Origin: Burkholderia diffusa
GTDB taxonomy: Bacteria > Pseudomonadota > Gammaproteobacteria > Burkholderiales > Burkholderiaceae
Assembly: GCF_902499115.1 (NCBI RefSeq)
Contig: NZ_CABVPN010000056.1
Location: 1 to 8,235, forward strand
DNA: 8,235 nucleotides
Direction: 5' to 3'
This document shows positions 1 through 5,550 of the stretch, in pieces. Positions within the stretch are counted from its first letter, which is position 1. Every line of letters starts with the position of its first letter. Below the pieces are notes generated by a model. It was not told where the DNA came from and did not search any database. It was given only the letters and a program-made list of their open reading frames with translations. The position numbers and the translations under genes are program-made.

Positions 1-51
1 CGCTGCTTTACCCGGAACGATTCAACATCGGAATCTGAGTCTTAACCCGCC

Positions 52-480
52 TCACACACAAGATTCCGGATACCTCCGTTGAGGAACCGACAATCCATCC
101 GGTCGGGGCGCAGCATATCGTGCCTTGAGCTTCACAGCGTCCGACGATGTCAGATCGTAGGCCCATCCGCTAATACATACTGCGTCGCGACCGTCCGCGT
201 CTACACTCGACCTCACAGCAGCACTCGCTGGCACAACGCCAGCGCCGACCACGTAAAGCGCCTGGCGCGCGTGTGTCGGCTGCTCGGCCTGTCTAACTGC
301 GCTCACAGAAGGACCCAGCATGTCCGTGAGCCTCCATACGACGAAGCAAACGCCGCCTAAAACGAACAGCTTGAACTGCCATCGACTCGCCCGCGTGCTG
401 CGTCGCGTCGCATCATGAAGCAGGCTTTCAAGAGCCGCATAGTCATATTGCTGATGCAGTTCATTTGCGGGGTTGCTCAT
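52..480 (-). CDS. hypothetical single-pass membrane protein
   Basis: I do not recognise this 142-residue protein. It has a hydrophilic N-terminal part of about 35 residues, one strongly hydrophobic segment at about residues 36-55 (FKLFVLGGVCFVVW), then a polar domain with cysteines at 102 and 141. With arginines before the segment, a cytoplasmic N-terminus and a periplasmic C-terminal domain with a possible disulfide are plausible. It is the last gene of the minus-strand cluster seen in the window. The gap to the gene upstream is 22 bp and holds the recurrent leader CGGAAAAC followed by AAAGGGAAG just before the ATG, which supports this start. Nothing codes beyond its stop towards position 1. 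No function can be assigned. Confidence 0.6.
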   Translation of the reverse strand: MSNPANELHQQYDYAALESLLHDATRRSTRASRWQFKLFVLGGVCFVVWRLTDMLGPSVSAVRQAEQPTHARQALYVVGAGVVPASAAVRSSVDADGRDAVCISGWAYDLTSSDAVKLKARYAAPRPDGLSVPQRRYPESCV

Positions 481-502
481 TTCTTCCCTTTGTTTTCCGT
501 GC

Positions 503-694
503 TCAAGGTCGCTTCAGCGAGTTCACGCCCGTCTGCAAAAGGTGCCCAGCACGAATGGCATCGTTCAAGCTGTCCACCACATCTTCGGGGCTGAAACCCA
601 TGGCCTCCAGGCGACTCTGAAGCGCCTGCTCCGGTACAACGTCGTCGCCAAATTCAGAAAATGCCCGCAGAATTGTCCCAATGTGGATTGCCAT
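503..694 (-). CDS. small hypothetical protein, 63 residues
   Basis: The family is not recognised. This acidic protein appears mostly helical. The stretch from about residue 20 to 50 (ALQSRLEAMGF, then SPEDVVDSLNDAI, then RAGHLL) has the look of a small winged-helix-like fold, but that is impression rather than evidence. The ATG is preceded by GTAGGAAATGAC, an acceptable ribosome-binding site, and the gene begins 15 bp after the stop of the membrane-protein gene upstream, so co-transcription is likely. Unlike most neighbours, its short leader lacks the CGGAAAAC motif. The GC-rich third positions agree with a genuine coding region. Confidence 0.5.
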   Translation of the reverse strand: MAIHIGTILRAFSEFGDDVVPEQALQSRLEAMGFSPEDVVDSLNDAIRAGHLLQTGVNSLKRP

Positions 695-709
695 GTCATT
701 TCCTACCCA

Positions 710-1177
710 TCAGATTGTCGAATTTTTATCACGAGCGCCGGCAGCAGTCACGACGTCAACGACGAGTAACCAATACACGCAACCGACGACGAAGAGAACA
801 GCGCCGACAATGGAAACGTGGCCTATGAGAATCGCAAAAGCCATTAGGCTCGGAAAGATTCCTAAACCCAGCGCGGCGCCGCGGTATGCGCTGGTCTTGC
901 GCTGTTGAATCACGGTAACGGTTCGGTCAAGAAGAAGATGCCCGACGAGTGCGGGGAGTGAAAGCGAGAACAGACAGATCACCAGCTTCCCACCGCCAAT
1001 TGCAACGGAGTTTGTGATCGACGCGATAAAGGTGGCAGCAACAAAGGCAGTGTAGGCACCGATCATTTTCGATCTAACCGAATGCACTTCAGCTGGAATT
1101 TGCCCCTGAACGCGCTTCAGCACTTCGTCAAGATCGCTAGGTCCAGATTCGACCTTGGGGCCGGTTTCGTCTGTCAT
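710..1177 (-). CDS. hypothetical four-helix inner-membrane protein
   Basis: This 155-residue protein has a polar, acidic N-terminal 36 residues followed by four predicted membrane helices at about residues 38-58, 63-83, 98-118 and 122-145, and a short polar tail. No catalytic motif is visible and I do not recognise the family. Its leader is unusual: two overlapping copies of CGGAAAAC lie between the upstream stop and the ATG, so the A-rich purine tract reaches almost to the start codon and no classical GGAG is present. The gap to the upstream gene is 21 bp. It sits among other small membrane and soluble proteins, probably in one transcript. The function is unknown. Confidence 0.6.
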   Translation of the reverse strand: MTDETGPKVESGPSDLDEVLKRVQGQIPAEVHSVRSKMIGAYTAFVAATFIASITNSVAIGGGKLVICLFSLSLPALVGHLLLDRTVTVIQQRKTSAYRGAALGLGIFPSLMAFAILIGHVSIVGAVLFVVGCVYWLLVVDVVTAAGARDKNSTI

Positions 1178-1198
1178 TGTTTTCCGTTTTCCGATAGG

Positions 1199-1456
1199 TT
1201 AGCGAGAGTGTTTTTTGGAAGCGACGGAATTGAATGCGGCGTCAAAAATCTGCTGGCGGTTCGCCTGCTTCAGCAGGTAGTTCCCTGGATCGACCCTCTG
1301 CAACTCCTTCATCGCGGCATCTTTCAACGCCTCTAGTCCCGCCGAATTTGCTTGGCTAACGCGAAGAGCCTCCTCGAGTTGAGCCGCATAGGCTCTCCAT
1401 TGATCCGCGTTTCGTCGCTCTGCTACTGCCCTGCCGAATATCACCCCTGCGTCCAT
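1199..1456 (-). CDS. hypothetical small helical protein, 85 residues
   Basis: The sequence is predicted to be almost entirely helical, with an amphipathic or coiled-coil-like centre at about residues 20-50 (WRAYAAQLEEAL and the following helix) and a basic C-terminal end (SKKHSR). No enzymatic motif is visible and the family is not recognised. The start is supported by a GGGGAT tract 5 bases before the ATG. It begins 15 bp after the stop of the small membrane protein gene upstream, and its own stop is followed by the doubled CGGAAAAC leader of the next gene. It is probably part of the same operon. Confidence 0.5.
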   Translation of the reverse strand: MDAGVIFGRAVAERRNADQWRAYAAQLEEALRVSQANSAGLEALKDAAMKELQRVDPGNYLLKQANRQQIFDAAFNSVASKKHSR

Positions 1457-1471
1457 TTAAATCCCCAAACC

Positions 1472-1681
1472 CTAAGCCGTGGTCCGCATGGCGGCGCCTT
1501 CAACAGGCCAGCGGACGAAGGCAAAGACCCAGTACATGATCAGGTTGATAGGCGGTACCAGCAACAGCAAACAAAGCCAGCCCGAAAAGCCTGCCTTTCG
1601 CAGAATGCGTGCAGCAGGAATGAGGTAGACGATCGGAAGGAGGATCAAGATCGTCCAGTGCCAGACGCTGAAATTTTCCAT
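1472..1681 (-). CDS. small two-helix membrane protein
   Basis: This 69-residue protein has two hydrophobic helices at about residues 7-25 and 33-55, separated by a short basic loop (RILRKAGFSGW), and ends with VFAFVRWP and a polar tail. Small proteobacterial membrane proteins with an N-terminal SxWHW and a C-terminal FAFxRWP signature are familiar, but their role is not known to me. A second open frame through the same bases is a shadow; the frame chosen has the coherent hydrophobic pattern. The leader holds CGGACAAC, one base different from the motif shared by the neighbours. The gap to the gene upstream is 28 bp. Confidence 0.6.
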   Translation of the reverse strand: MENFSVWHWTILILLPIVYLIPAARILRKAGFSGWLCLLLLVPPINLIMYWVFAFVRWPVEGAAMRTTA

Positions 1682-1709
1682 GTTGTTGTCCGTCCAATTG
1701 ACATACAGG

Positions 1710-1970
1710 TCAAGCCGCGACGAAATACGGGTGGCCGCCGCCTGGGAACTCGCGCCACTCCACTTCGTTCCCGTACTCCGCGCACTTCACGAAGAGATGG
1801 TTTGCGCCGTGTGCGTTGGGGATCTCCAACGCCGGTTCCGGCACAACGCCTTGCGGAAACAGGTGCTCCACCAGGTACGCGTCGTAGTCCCCACGCACCA
1901 CGACGATCCGCATCCCCGCGTGAGCGTACCCAGCTAACGACCTGCCGCCTCGAGCGTGAATTCTTGCCAT
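1710..1970 (-). CDS. hypothetical protein, 86 residues
   Basis: The protein is not recognised. From about residue 20 the sequence reads like a compact alpha/beta domain (MRIVVVRGDYDAYLVEHL), and it ends in a glycine-rich PGGGHPYFVAA. An internal ATG at residue 20 would give a 67-residue product. I prefer the longer form because a GGAAGG tract lies about 8 bases before its ATG, directly behind a CGGAAAAC leader copy, matching how other genes in this cluster begin. The gap from the stop of the HEPN-like gene upstream is 33 bp. It could be the partner of that gene by position, but nothing in the sequence proves it. Confidence 0.5.
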   Translation of the reverse strand: MARIHARGGRSLAGYAHAGMRIVVVRGDYDAYLVEHLFPQGVVPEPALEIPNAHGANHLFVKCAEYGNEVEWREFPGGGHPYFVAA

Positions 1971-2003
1971 GCCGGCGCCCTTCCAAGTGTTTTCCGAGGC
2001 AAG

Positions 2004-2747
2004 TTAAACGAGTGCCCGAATTTCGACATCCAAAGCCCGTCCCGAGTCGCGCAGCGCTCCCAGGAACTGCCATAGAAGCGCTTCCGAGACATCGAGGACT
2101 GTCCCAATAGAAATCCCCGGAATATGGCTGGCCAACGCTCGCTCCGCTCGAGCGTCGACCACGCCCGCCGCATGTACGATACAGTTTCTCGCTTCGCATG
2201 CAGCAGAAGCCAAGTCCTGAGTTGCTTGCGATGGCGTGGGACAGCTTGCCCCATGCTCTTTAAGCAGGGTACAGATCGCTGGGAATCGCTTGCGGTACGT
2301 CCGGGAAAGGTACTCGCTTACAACGCCCTCTACTGCCCGTTGACGCAACCATCCCTGCACATCAGCCCCCGGATCAATCTCCTCAGGACGGAAAGAAACT
2401 TTATACGTTTTATCCGACTTCCAATTCAGCACAAGAAAGTTGCTGAGGACTTCCTTCAGGTAATCCTCAAACGTCGTGACCGCGTGAACCAGGAGCGAAT
2501 ACCGAGCAAAGCGCTCGGTAGTTGGTGCATCTGCAATGAATTTGGCGGTTGGGATATTGAGGTGGGAGGCTGATTGTCCGGAAAGCACTTGAGGGACCAT
2601 CGCGCTACCGGCCATGTGAGATAGCGTGAATTCCAGCGAACACTTGAACGTCCAGTAGAAGTGGTTAAGCTCCTCGATGGTTCGTTCAAACCGCTTAAGG
2701 GCAGCGGTCTGCGGAGGAAGGTCCGGCGTGAGTGTAAGTCGCGTCAT
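2004..2747 (-). CDS. HEPN-like domain protein, putative RNase
   Basis: This 247-residue protein is the largest in the minus-strand cluster. It is mostly helical and has R187-N188-C189-I190-V191-H192, fitting the R-N-x3-H (Rx4H) motif that forms the RNase active site of HEPN proteins, with an acidic residue (E185) just before it. Earlier, LLVHAVTTFEDYLKEVL at about residues 85-101 resembles the first core helix of large HEPN families such as MAE_28990 or RiboL-PSP-HEPN. HEPN nucleases are common toxins of toxin-antitoxin and abortive-infection systems. No nucleotidyltransferase or recognised antitoxin lies beside it; the small genes on either side (1710-1970 and 2775-3044) are candidates by position only. 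The leader, CGGAAAGC then AGGGGG, abuts the upstream stop. The family call rests on the motif. Confidence 0.6.
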   Translation of the reverse strand: MTRLTLTPDLPPQTAALKRFERTIEELNHFYWTFKCSLEFTLSHMAGSAMVPQVLSGQSASHLNIPTAKFIADAPTTERFARYSLLVHAVTTFEDYLKEVLSNFLVLNWKSDKTYKVSFRPEEIDPGADVQGWLRQRAVEGVVSEYLSRTYRKRFPAICTLLKEHGASCPTPSQATQDLASAACEARNCIVHAAGVVDARAERALASHIPGISIGTVLDVSEALLWQFLGALRDSGRALDVEIRALV

Positions 2748-2774
2748 ATTCTAGCGTTGCCCCCTGCTTTCCGA

Positions 2775-3044
2775 TCACTTTTTGAGGGCACTTACCGCGG
2801 CGAGGTACTGCTCCCATATCCCCGACTCCACATCAGAACGCGCGGTCTTCACGAGTTCTTTCAGTGGATGACGGTCCGCAGCCATAGTCGCCGAGATTTC
2901 GTCTAGCTTGGTGACGGAGTAGACGTAGCCGTTGAAAGGCTTGCCCACGCTATCGGTCGCTCGCACGACAAAGCGCTCGCCATCGTCGTAAAGTCGGACA
3001 TGAACGGTGGCACCTTTGTGCTGGAAGGTATCAAGAATCATCAT
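2775..3044 (-). CDS. hypothetical protein, 89 residues
   Basis: The family is not recognised. The N-terminal half is beta-rich (residues 2-30, with VHVRLY and RFVVRA strands) and the C-terminal half helical (from about 45, including PLKELVKTA and YLAAVSALKK). It resembles the small conserved proteins often found in Burkholderia prophages and islands. Two adjacent ATG codons could start it; the leader CGGAAAACAGGAG ends some 8 bases before them, a good ribosome-binding site. The gene follows a degraded reading frame and precedes the HEPN-like gene by 27 bp, so translation of the two is probably linked. By position it could be an antitoxin, but there is no supporting motif. Confidence 0.55.
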   Translation of the reverse strand: MMILDTFQHKGATVHVRLYDDGERFVVRATDSVGKPFNGYVYSVTKLDEISATMAADRHPLKELVKTARSDVESGIWEQYLAAVSALKK

Positions 3045-3068
3045 CCATTTGCTCCTGTTTTCCGATGC

Positions 3069-3319
3069 TTATTTGTACGAGGGCTCGCCATCGATGGCGA
3101 GCTTCGCTAATACCGCCATCCATCTGCACGACGCCGCCTATCCGTTCGGCCACAACGTCGGCGCCGGGCCCTCCTAGTTCCTCGGCATTCGCCTGAAACG
3201 CTTCACGGCACGACACCGCAGCAAGGCATCTCGCCCGACTCGGCGACGGCCCGCAGGGCATTGATCGCGGGTCGCAGTGCATCCGCGATCGTCAATTCGG
3301 GTGTGGCTGTTCTTACCAC
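3069..3319 (-). pseudogene. probable frameshifted remnant of a small gene
   Basis: No single frame spans this stretch, yet three consecutive frames give protein-like pieces. From a GTG at 3317-3319 the first reads ELTIADALRPAINALRAVAE and stops at 3203-3205. The second frame then gives REAFQANAEELGG and VVAERIGGVV. The third gives AVLAKLAIDGEPSYK with a stop at 3069-3071. Each change is a +1 shift, so two one-base losses would explain a gene of about 80 codons. The stop of the last piece is followed by the CGGAAAACAGGAG leader of the next gene, exactly as at intact junctions, which argues that this was once a normal member of the operon. Alternatively only the 38-codon first piece is real. 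Confidence 0.35.
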
Positions 3320-3328
3320 TCGCTCAGA

Positions 3329-3592
3329 TTATCGCTTCGTCGCCTGTTCGAGTTCGACGGGTGTCAACTGGCTGCGATGCAGATATGCACCGGCCACCGG
3401 AGGAACCGAAACGAGATGCGGAGTCTTTCCTTCGGCAGCATGTTGGGGGCCGAACGCTCCAACGAGGCCGATAACTTCCCCGTCCTCTTTCAGCCCCCAC
3501 GCCGCAAGATTCCATACAACGGGCCGCTCTTGTTCGTTCACGCGTGGGTGCGCGAAATACCAGTCGGTAGCCGGGATGATCGCTTTATACAT
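3329..3592 (-). CDS. hypothetical protein, 87 residues
   Basis: The sequence begins MYKAIIPATDWYFAHP and is rich in tryptophan, proline and aromatic residues, with a central GEVIGLVGAFG and a later AGAYLHRSQL. It looks like a small beta-rich soluble protein. I believe similar short proteins occur in Burkholderia accessory regions, but I cannot name a family or function. The start is supported by TGAGGAAC 9-15 bases upstream, itself behind CCGAAAAC, a one-base variant of the cluster's leader. It is the first securely coding gene of the minus-strand run, with an 85 bp leader region upstream that contains a GC-rich hairpin. Confidence 0.55.
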   Translation of the reverse strand: MYKAIIPATDWYFAHPRVNEQERPVVWNLAAWGLKEDGEVIGLVGAFGPQHAAEGKTPHLVSVPPVAGAYLHRSQLTPVELEQATKR

Positions 3593-3622
3593 CTGTTACG
3601 TTCCTCAGTTTTCGGCAGCCGG

Positions 3623-3654
3623 CCGGTGCGGGGCGCCTACGCGCCGGTTGTTTT
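3623..3654 (+). terminator. GC-rich hairpin followed by a T-rich tract
   Basis: CCGGTGCG at 3623-3630 can pair with CGCGCCGG at 3640-3647 (8 bp, one G-T pair) around a 9-base loop, followed on the plus strand by TTGTTTT. Read on the plus strand this resembles an intrinsic terminator that would stop antisense transcripts before the divergent promoter region. Read on the minus strand it is a stable hairpin in the leader of the 3329-3592 gene. Neither role is proven. Confidence 0.25.
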
Positions 3655-3677
3655 CCTATTATCGGCTTGCGCCGCGA

Positions 3678-3842
3678 TTACTTTATCAACTGCTTGCCCG
3701 CGGCCTTTGAGGCAGCCACGTCGAAAGTTGCCGTGTGCTCGCACCCGACGACGTGTGCCGACCGCTCGATTCGGCAGTTCGCGAAATCCGCCTTTGCGGA
3801 TGCCGTAAAGACACGAAGCGTGTTTGGCTTCCATGCTTTCAA
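3678..3842 (-). CDS. possible small hypothetical protein (54 residues, TTG start)
   Basis: This short frame reads KAWKPNTLRVFTASAKADF, then an H-V-V-G-C-E-H stretch, and ends ASKAAGKQLIK. The composition is protein-like, and it carries two cysteines about 16 residues apart. No ATG lies at a sensible place; a TTG at 3840-3842 is the best start, with GAGCG about 13 bases before it. The frame stays open much further upstream, but that part is antisense to the H-NS-like gene and is probably a shadow. If real, it would be the first gene of the minus-strand operon, divergent from the H-NS-like gene across about 160 bp. Alternatively the whole frame is non-coding. Confidence 0.35.
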   Translation of the reverse strand: MKAWKPNTLRVFTASAKADFANCRIERSAHVVGCEHTATFDVAASKAAGKQLIK

Positions 3843-4004
3843 TATCGTAATACGCTCGTTTTGGTGTTTTGTGACGAGAGAGAAAGCGCTGGGCGTTCTT
3901 TTCCAGTGTAACCCGCGTAAAGCCGCGTTTCCTCGGAAAAATCCAACCGGGGCCGCCATTCCGCTACCATCTCGCTTTTCTTTCAACCCGCTCGACGATC
4001 GACC
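3843..4004. promoter_or_regulatory. divergent intergenic region
   Basis: This gap separates the minus-strand cluster from the plus-strand H-NS-like gene and must hold the promoters of both if neither is read through. It contains AT-rich patches at about 3843-3880 and 3930-3945. I could not pick a convincing -35/-10 pair on either strand, and there is no clear ribosome-binding site before the GTG at 4005. H-NS-family genes are often autoregulated from such regions, but that is general knowledge and not seen here. Confidence 0.3.
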
Positions 4005-4331
4005 GTGACCACCGAACTCCAGCAACTCCAGGCGCAATTGCGCGAATTGAATATTCGACTCGCGGACGTGAAGAAGGACGAGAAGCAGGCGTATTTGGCC
4101 GGCGTCCAGGAGCGCGTTGCGCTCTACGGCATCACCGAAGAAGAACTGCTGCGCGCGGCAGGCTTCCGGAAATCGCGCAAATCGCGGGCGCAGGCGAAGT
4201 ACTACGACCCCTCTTCGGGTAAGCAATGGTCTGGATTCGGGCCGCGACCGAAATGGCTGGATGGCAAGAATCTCGACGACTACCTAATCGAGCGTGCGGC
4301 GAAACCGTGGTGGCCCGGAGAGGACGCCTGA
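4005..4331 (+). CDS. H-NS-family nucleoid-associated protein
   Basis: This 108-residue DNA-binding protein belongs to the short H-NS family typical of Burkholderia and Ralstonia. The N-terminal 40 residues form a coiled-coil oligomerisation region beginning TTELQQLQAQLREL. A basic linker (FRKSRKSRAQAKYYDP, about residues 54-69) leads to the C-terminal DNA-binding domain with QWSGFGPRPKWL at 75-85. The usual family motif is W-S/T-G-R/Q-G-R-x-P-x-W; here arginine is replaced by phenylalanine and the AT-hook-like core reads GFGPRP, so minor-groove recognition may differ. The extra tail ERAAKPWWPGEDA is also uncommon. GTG is the only start giving the normal N-terminus, although no good ribosome-binding site precedes it. 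Such proteins silence AT-rich acquired DNA, which fits the AT-rich module downstream. Confidence 0.85.
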   Translation: MTTELQQLQAQLRELNIRLADVKKDEKQAYLAGVQERVALYGITEEELLRAAGFRKSRKSRAQAKYYDPSSGKQWSGFGPRPKWLDGKNLDDYLIERAAKPWWPGEDA

Positions 4332-4435
4332 TGGCTCGTCTCCGAGACGATCAGGCGGCGAAAATGGTCGACGGTCGGCCGAACGTCGCGACGGTGTTGG
4401 GCCTCTACTCAAAACTTGCGGTACCCTCTCGCTGA
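4331..4435 (+). CDS. possible small ORF overlapping the H-NS-like stop
   Basis: An ATG overlaps the TGA of the H-NS-like gene (ATGA arrangement) and opens a 34-codon frame beginning MARLRDDQAAKMVDG and ending YSKLAVPSR. The overlap suggests translational coupling, and GGAGAGGACGC lies a suitable distance upstream as a ribosome-binding site. The protein is not recognised. Apart from this there is only a short untranslated stretch before the SRAP gene. The frame is short enough to be chance in GC-rich DNA. Confidence 0.3.
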   Translation: MARLRDDQAAKMVDGRPNVATVLGLYSKLAVPSR

Positions 4436-4458
4436 ACGGGTGCTTAAGGGGCGCGGCA

Positions 4459-5369
4459 ATGTGCTATTCCGCAAAGATCCAAGCCAACTACCGGGAGTAC
4501 GTGCGGCGCTACGGCGCCGATATGGACATCGACACGTTCCGGTGCCTCTACTTGGCGCGCGCAGCGTCTGGCGACATCAAGATCCCGAAAGCGGTCGACG
4601 CCGCGTTCGCTGGTGTTGACGACGAGATCACTGCGGCGATCGCGGCGTATCGAAACCAGCGAACACAGAAGCTGGAGACCGAACTGTTCGAGCAGCGGAC
4701 GCGGCTGGCGGCCGCTGAGAAGAAGCTGACCGAGAAGATCACGAAGAAGGCGAGCGAGGACGTCCGGATCGCGACCGACAAGATCACTGGCGCGACGCGC
4801 GGGCTCGACGATCTCCGCCGGCAGGACCTGCAGGAGCCCGATTCGCGGATCTTCCCCGGCTGGTATGCACCCGTGCTGATCGAGCTTGAAGGCAAACGCC
4901 TGGTCGTGCCGATGCGGTATCGATGCCGCATCCCAGGTTGGACCGAAGCGGATGAGCGCACGAAAATTGGTTCATATAATGCGGCACAGATTCACTCAGC
5001 ACCGCCTGGCGCAAAGTTTTCGGCTTCACGCATGGCCTCGTGCTCGTCGACGCTTTCTTCGAAAACGTGAAGCGCGACGGGCAGAACGTCGTGCTTCGCT
5101 TCGATCCAACGCCGCCGCAACACATGCAGGTGGCCTGCCTGTGGACACGCACCGAGATCCCGGGCCGCGACGACTTATGGTCGTTCGCGGCGATCACCGA
5201 CGACCCACCGCCGGAAGTAGCGGCGGCCGGACACGATCGATGCATCGTGCCCATTAAATCCTCGAACGTTGGCGCCTGGCTGGCGCCGGATCCGAGCCGA
5301 CGCCAGCAGTTGCGCGAGATCCTAGCCGACCGCGAGCGGCCGCACTACGAGCACCAGCTGGCGGCATAG
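4459..5369 (+). pseudogene. SRAP (YedK/HMCES-like) peptidase, frameshifted
   Basis: SRAP proteins form a thiazolidine crosslink to abasic sites in single-stranded DNA through Cys2 and shield them during replication. This gene starts MCYSAKI, so Cys2 is exposed after methionine removal. It carries the coiled-coil insert of the roughly 300-residue bacterial form at about residues 65-122, then the core RIFPGWYAPV and PMRYRCRIPGW. The YNA of the YNAR motif is at 173-175, but the frame breaks at 4981-4988. One missing base there would restore YNAR followed by DSLSTAWRKVFGFTHG and the downstream VDAFFENV, ACLWT and GHDRCIVPIK (catalytic histidine), ending YEHQLAA. As written, translation stops at 5068-5070 after 203 residues and loses the glutamate and histidine of the active site. 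The restored length of 303 residues is normal. A real loss or a base-calling error are both possible. Confidence 0.85.
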
Positions 5370-5391
5370 TCGGTGCAGTTGAGCCGAGACT

Positions 5392-5550
5392 ATGGCCGTT
5401 ACCCGCTGGCTTCCAGTGAGAGCCAGTCGACAGGGTCTTGACGTTGAGCTTCCGGTCTACTACCCCGCACGCTGCGATCTCCATGTCATGGAAAATCATC
5501 CTGTCGCCCCGAACAGAATCCCGATTGCCGCCAGACCTAAAGTTTGTTAA
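5392..5550 (+). CDS. possible small hypothetical ORF, 52 codons
   Basis: Twenty-two bases after the SRAP stop, an ATG opens a frame reading MAVTRWLPVRAS, then DVELPVYYPARCDLHV, and ending ARPKVC. Its stop lies one base before the end of the convergent hydrolase gene. The composition is protein-like but the family is not recognised and the ribosome-binding site (GAGCCGAGA) is weak. A minus-strand frame over the same bases runs into the SRAP gene and is probably a shadow. If not coding, this is the roughly 180 bp intergenic stretch between SRAP and the AT-rich module. It contains an inverted repeat (CTGGCT at 5406-5411, AGCCAG at 5421-5426) without a T-run. Confidence 0.3.
   Translation: MAVTRWLPVRASRQGLDVELPVYYPARCDLHVMENHPVAPNRIPIAARPKVC

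Larger units (their letters stand above)
492..3064 (-). repeat. recurrent intercistronic leader CGGAAAAC
   Basis: On the minus strand the 8-mer CGGAAAAC occurs exactly at 492-499, 1179-1186, 1186-1193, 1989-1996 and 3057-3064 (plus coordinates). One-base variants are at 1685-1692 (CGGACAAC), 2766-2773 (CGGAAAGC) and 3608-3615 (CCGAAAAC). All lie in the gaps between genes of the minus-strand cluster, in several cases one to five bases after a stop codon and followed by a purine-rich ribosome-binding site. The first and last exact copies define the range given here. Confidence 0.7.

Noticed and set aside
1352..2110. Long plus-strand open frame (252 codons)
   Set aside because: It lies antisense to three minus-strand genes with coherent hydrophobic patterns and leaders; its product is Arg/Pro-rich low complexity, typical of antisense frames in GC-rich DNA.
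1645..2199. Minus-strand open frame of 184 codons
   Set aside because: It overlaps the HEPN-like, 86-residue and two-helix membrane genes in another frame; the product is Arg/Gly/Ser-rich and not protein-like.
52..3592. Integron cassette array as an explanation for the run of small genes
   Set aside because: The gaps are only 15-35 bp and lack the core sites and imperfect palindromes of attC elements; no integrase is present.
3843..4226. N-terminal extension of the 3678 minus-strand frame
   Set aside because: It runs antisense through the H-NS-like gene, which is clearly coding; only the part from the TTG at 3842 is retained as possible.
4294..4458. In-frame upstream extension of the SRAP gene
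   Set aside because: SRAP needs cysteine at position 2, so translation must start at the ATG at 4459; an extended protein would be inactive.
5406..5426. CTGGCT/AGCCAG inverted repeat as a terminator
   Set aside because: The stem is only 6 bp with a 9-base loop and there is no T-run on either side.
5254..5499. Minus-strand frame after SRAP (81 codons)
   Set aside because: Half of it is antisense to the conserved SRAP C-terminus and its composition there is alanine/proline/glycine-rich; considered a shadow.
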